This document shows positions 63,352 through 64,000 of a DNA stretch of 64,000 nt, piece by piece; position 1 is the first letter of the stretch, and each line of letters starts with the position of its first letter. Origin of the DNA: Diphasiastrum complanatum (taxonomy: Eukaryota; Streptophyta; Lycopodiopsida; Lycopodiales; Lycopodiaceae); contig CM055099.1 in the NCBI GenBank assembly GCA_029204225.1, positions 39,341,192 to 39,405,191 of the forward strand, in the 5' to 3' direction. The position numbers were made by a program, and so were the translations under genes. A model generated the notes under the pieces. It was not told the DNA's origin and did no database searches. It saw nothing but the letters and a program-made list of their open reading frames with translations.

Positions 63352-64000
63352 AGATCTTAAGAAGTAGTAGAACCTCTCCAGGCAAAGATGTAGTAGGATG
63401 AATGAATACGATGTGAAGAATTGCCAAAAATTGGCAAATCTAGATTGATCAAAAACCATGTAGAATAGTGTAAATTGTGTACACAAGTGGGTCCCACACA
63501 TGTGAGGCCATGATGCCACATGGAAAACCCATTCTAATGTAGGTTAGGTCAAGTCAAGAGATTTGGTCATGTCTATTTGGTGGTCATCCCTACTTTATAG
63601 GACCTACACCTAAGTTTAAGGTGAAAATTTGACCAACTAGCTACCTACCAAGCATAACTCTAGGAAATAGACTAGGGTTTCATTTTAGATCAAGGAGAGT
63701 GAGTTAACTTCCTTATTACATGCTGGAAATCCACCTAACTTCAAGAAGGAAGTCGCATTTGCTATGTATTCCCTCTCTCCATAGTGAGAAGATAGAAAAT
63801 TTTTGGAGCTCATTGGCAATCTCAAGCTAGTTCACTATGTACATTGAGTTTTTGTGATCCAAATGAAACCAAATCAATTTCTACTTGTTTCTCAAGTTTA
63901 AGGCCGTACTACAGCCTGTAGTACACACGTGTGGGCTTGGATTTCAATGTTTATCAATACTTTTGATTGTTAATGCTTGTTGTTTGTCAAATTGCCAATC
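63352..64000. other. AT-rich DNA, probably more LTR relic
   Basis: No gene. Contains cacacgtgtgg (about 63924) as in the neighbouring LTR families. Confidence 0.4.

Overview
This window is nuclear DNA of a land plant with a large, repeat-rich genome. The evidence is plant-type Ty1/copia and Ty3/gypsy elements with plant primer-binding sites, spliceosomal GT-AG introns, and two host genes with plant-like products. The sequence does not fix the lineage; the many old, diverse elements, including a Penelope-like relic, would suit a seed-free plant or gymnosperm as well as an angiosperm. There is no sign of bacterial, organellar or viral genome organisation. About nine tenths of the window is transposable elements, their relics, or AT-rich DNA in which I see no gene.

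Layout. 1-11 kb is a nested retroelement patch. A decayed non-LTR reverse transcriptase (minus strand) was entered by a copia element (3' LTR at 3887-4467) and by a small gypsy chromovirus (4526-8511) that keeps both LTRs, PBS, PPT, protease, integrase and chromodomain but has lost RT/RNase H and most of gag. A second gypsy gag with its 5' LTR lies at 9.5-11.1 kb. 12.1-22.4 kb holds the last four coding exons of a RAB3GAP2-like gene (plus strand). Its final 8.9-kb intron contains a hAT BED-finger relic, a tRNA-derived SINE-like relic, and a nearly complete minus-strand copia element inserted into the hAT relic. 22.4-34.3 kb is AT-rich, with a Penelope-like RT relic (26.2-28.1 kb), a cluster of short palindromic repeats, and LTRs of another family (31.7-33.7 kb).

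34.3-49.1 kb is one 14.8-kb LTR retrotransposon with a perfect 5-bp target duplication and a tRNA-Asp-type primer site. It carries gag, remnants of pol, and a long extra reading frame of unknown function downstream of integrase (44.8-47.5 kb). Inside it lies a second, minus-strand gag-protease-only LTR element (37.8-42.5 kb). 49.6-51.1 kb is the 5' end of another copia element cut off by a 151-bp tandem satellite. At 54.8-55.9 kb is an apparently intact single-exon gene for a membrane-anchored class I methyltransferase-like protein, followed by tRNA-derived SINE-like repeats. 59.7-64 kb is LTR-derived, with two very long GA microsatellites (213 and 185 bp).

Working together: the two host genes look unrelated. 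The rest is a stratified record of insertions: non-LTR RT, then copia and gypsy; hAT, then copia, inside a host intron; giant gypsy, then a gag-only element. Frame-breaking changes in the elements are often TGA or TAG at positions where relatives have Trp, Gln or Arg, as expected for silenced, methylated DNA decaying by C-to-T change.
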